Source: Candidatus Gastranaerophilales bacterium (GTDB lineage: Bacteria > Cyanobacteriota > Vampirovibrionia > Gastranaerophilales > Gastranaerophilaceae). Taken from it: a stretch of 12,547 bases of DNA. Location: contig QAMI01000014.1 in the NCBI GenBank assembly GCA_003150395.1, positions 46,037-58,583 on the forward strand. Reading direction: 5' to 3'. Below are positions 11,438-12,547 of this stretch, piece by piece. The notes below the pieces were generated by a model that made no database searches, was not told the DNA's origin, and saw only the letters and a list, made by a program, of their open reading frames with translations. Each line of letters opens with the position of its first letter. Position 1 is the first letter of the stretch. The position numbers and the translations under genes were made by a program.

Positions 11438-12547
11438 CTATAGTTTGCTTCCGGTTGCTTTATAAAGACCGATGTAGTCAATCATAAATTCAACCTTGTT
11501 CTGCGCAACAAGACGGTCTATATAAAGCAGGTTTTCTTTTTGCTGTATCAAATCAAGTAAAGAAATTGTTCCTTCGTTGTATTTCATTTCAGTGAATTTG
11601 AAATCAGCTCTTTCAAGATTTGACTGTTTTAAAGTTTGTTCAACTTTTTCTTTGTCCATTCTTACTTTTACTAGCGCGTCGTTAACTTCTTGAATAGCTG
11701 TGAGATTTGTTTTGTAGTAGTTTTGCAAAATTCTTTCATAAGTTGCTTTCTTCAATCTTAAATTAGCAACTTTTTGTCCGCCTGTGAAGATTGGAAGCAT
11801 TAAACCGCCAGCCAAACCTAAAAGCATGTTTTTTGTGGTGAAAAGACTTCCTAAATCTCCTGCATTGAAAATTCCGCCGCCAAGAATGTTTATGGTCGGT
11901 AAAAATTCTTTTTTTGCAACTCTTACATCAATTCCTGCTTTTTCAACAGAATTTTCAGCCTTAAGATAATCGGGGCGCTGTGTGATTACTTCAGATGAAA
12001 TATATTCCGGAATTACGTTGTCGTAATTTATACTGTCAAGTGAGGTGCGCTGTAATTCCTTGCCATTTTCAGGACTTTCACCGATTAGAACAGACAATTG
12101 ATTTAGCAAAACATCTCTTTGTTTTTTCATCTCAATTAAATCAGTTTCGCTTTGTACATAAGATTTGTTTGCTTTCACTGTGTCTGCAGTTGATGTCAAA
12201 CCTTCCTTGTTGCTGAGCTGCATAATTTCATAAATCTTTTTTCTTAAAGCAACTATATCAGTTTGTAATTCAATTGATTTGTCGAGGTTAACTATATTAA
12301 AATATGTTGTTCCGACAGCGCTGGCTATAGAGATGTAAGCTGCGCGTTCATCGAACTTCGAATTTTCATAAAGTTTTTTTGAAGATTTTGTTTTGTCATG
12401 GTTTTTCAAAAAGATATCTGCTTCATAGCTTACAATCATCGGGAGTCCGAACCCAATGTCAGTGCTAGAACTTCCGGGAGCTTTGTACCAGGCAGGGCCG
12501 CCGCCTACTGTTGCAGAAGGAAGTTCTGCTGCAAATTGAAGCCTTGC
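11438..12547 (-). CDS. TolC/NodT-family outer-membrane efflux factor, N-terminus outside window
   Basis: 369 residues of the C-terminal part are visible; the frame is open to the window edge, so a Met at 12439 is internal. The segment just upstream of it (ending IGFGLP) continues into a YEADIFLKN-type strand that matches the start of the alpha-helical barrel in this family. RPDYLKAENSVEKAGIDVRV and AKKEFLPTI mark the second structural repeat, and LMLPIFTGGQK the second beta-strand pair. KYNEGTISLLDLIQQKENLL is the typical end of the last long helix. The protein forms the outer-membrane channel of a tripartite efflux pump or type I exporter. The signal peptide or lipoprotein Cys and any partner genes lie outside the window, so the substrate is unknown. 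Confidence 0.92.
   Translation of the reverse strand, partial: ARLQFAAELPSATVGGGPAWYKAPGSSSTDIGFGLPMIVSYEADIFLKNHDKTKSSKKLYENSKFDERAAYISIASAVGTTYFNIVNLDKSIELQTDIVALRKKIYEIMQLSNKEGLTSTADTVKANKSYVQSETDLIEMKKQRDVLLNQLSVLIGESPENGKELQRTSLDSINYDNVIPEYISSEVITQRPDYLKAENSVEKAGIDVRVAKKEFLPTINILGGGIFNAGDLGSLFTTKNMLLGLAGGLMLPIFTGGQKVANLRLKKATYERILQNYYKTNLTAIQEVNDALVKVRMDKEKVEQTLKQSNLERADFKFTEMKYNEGTISLLDLIQQKENLLYIDRLVAQNKVEFMIDYIGLYKATGSKL

Noticed and set aside
12437..12439. ATG at 12439 as the start of the TolC-like gene
   Set aside because: The frame stays open to the window edge and the upstream residues fit the family, so this Met is internal.

Overview
The window is AT-rich DNA from a bacterium with a Gram-negative-type envelope: it encodes a TolC-like outer-membrane factor and an exported protein with S-layer homology (SLH) domains. 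It also carries Mini-ribonuclease III, a TrmB-type regulator, and a dnaN gene next to what looks like the replication origin. SLH-bearing diderm envelopes, Mini-III and a dnaN-linked origin together suggest the cyanobacterial lineage. The low GC suggests its non-photosynthetic gut/host branch (Melainabacteria/Vampirovibrionia, e.g. Gastranaerophilales). That placement is inference; no 16S gene is present to test it.

Layout. 1-104: 3' part of a tRNA-Ile(GAT) and its terminator. 253-2304 (-): an exported, cysteine-rich protein with three SLH domains and a strong ribosome-binding site. 2506-2868 (-): Mini-III, divergent from a small LTXXQ-type exported protein (2957-3574, +). 3611-4429 (+): a TrmB-family regulator with an inverted repeat filling its promoter spacer. 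4493-6099 (+): a compact operon of a C_GCAxxG_C_C protein, a Fluc/CrcB fluoride channel and an endonuclease IV-like TIM barrel. 6120-6740 (-): thymidine kinase. 6921-8042 (-): DNA polymerase III beta clamp (dnaN), with its own terminator.

8043-8722 is a gene-free stretch of about 680 bp. It has seven exact copies of TTTTCTACA/TGTAGAAAA plus close variants, a 45-bp tract that is about 96% AT, a TAA-TAG-TAG-TAG-TAA run shaped like a DnaA-trio, and a 30-bp perfect palindrome. I read this as oriC with a lineage-specific DnaA box. Just beyond it lies a promoter-terminator pair that would make an RNA of about 50 nt. Genes on both sides are transcribed away from this region, as expected of an origin.

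8723-11213 (+) is a tight cluster: a 55-aa protein, a 168-aa protein, a DUF3137 membrane protein and prmC (release-factor methyltransferase). 11438-12547 (-) is the C-terminal part of a TolC/NodT-type outer-membrane factor that runs off the window.

A shared regulatory theme is that three genes (Mini-III, TrmB, the 55-aa protein) have a -10-like hexamer exactly 6 nt before the ATG. This suggests leaderless mRNAs, while other genes in the window have clear Shine-Dalgarno sites.
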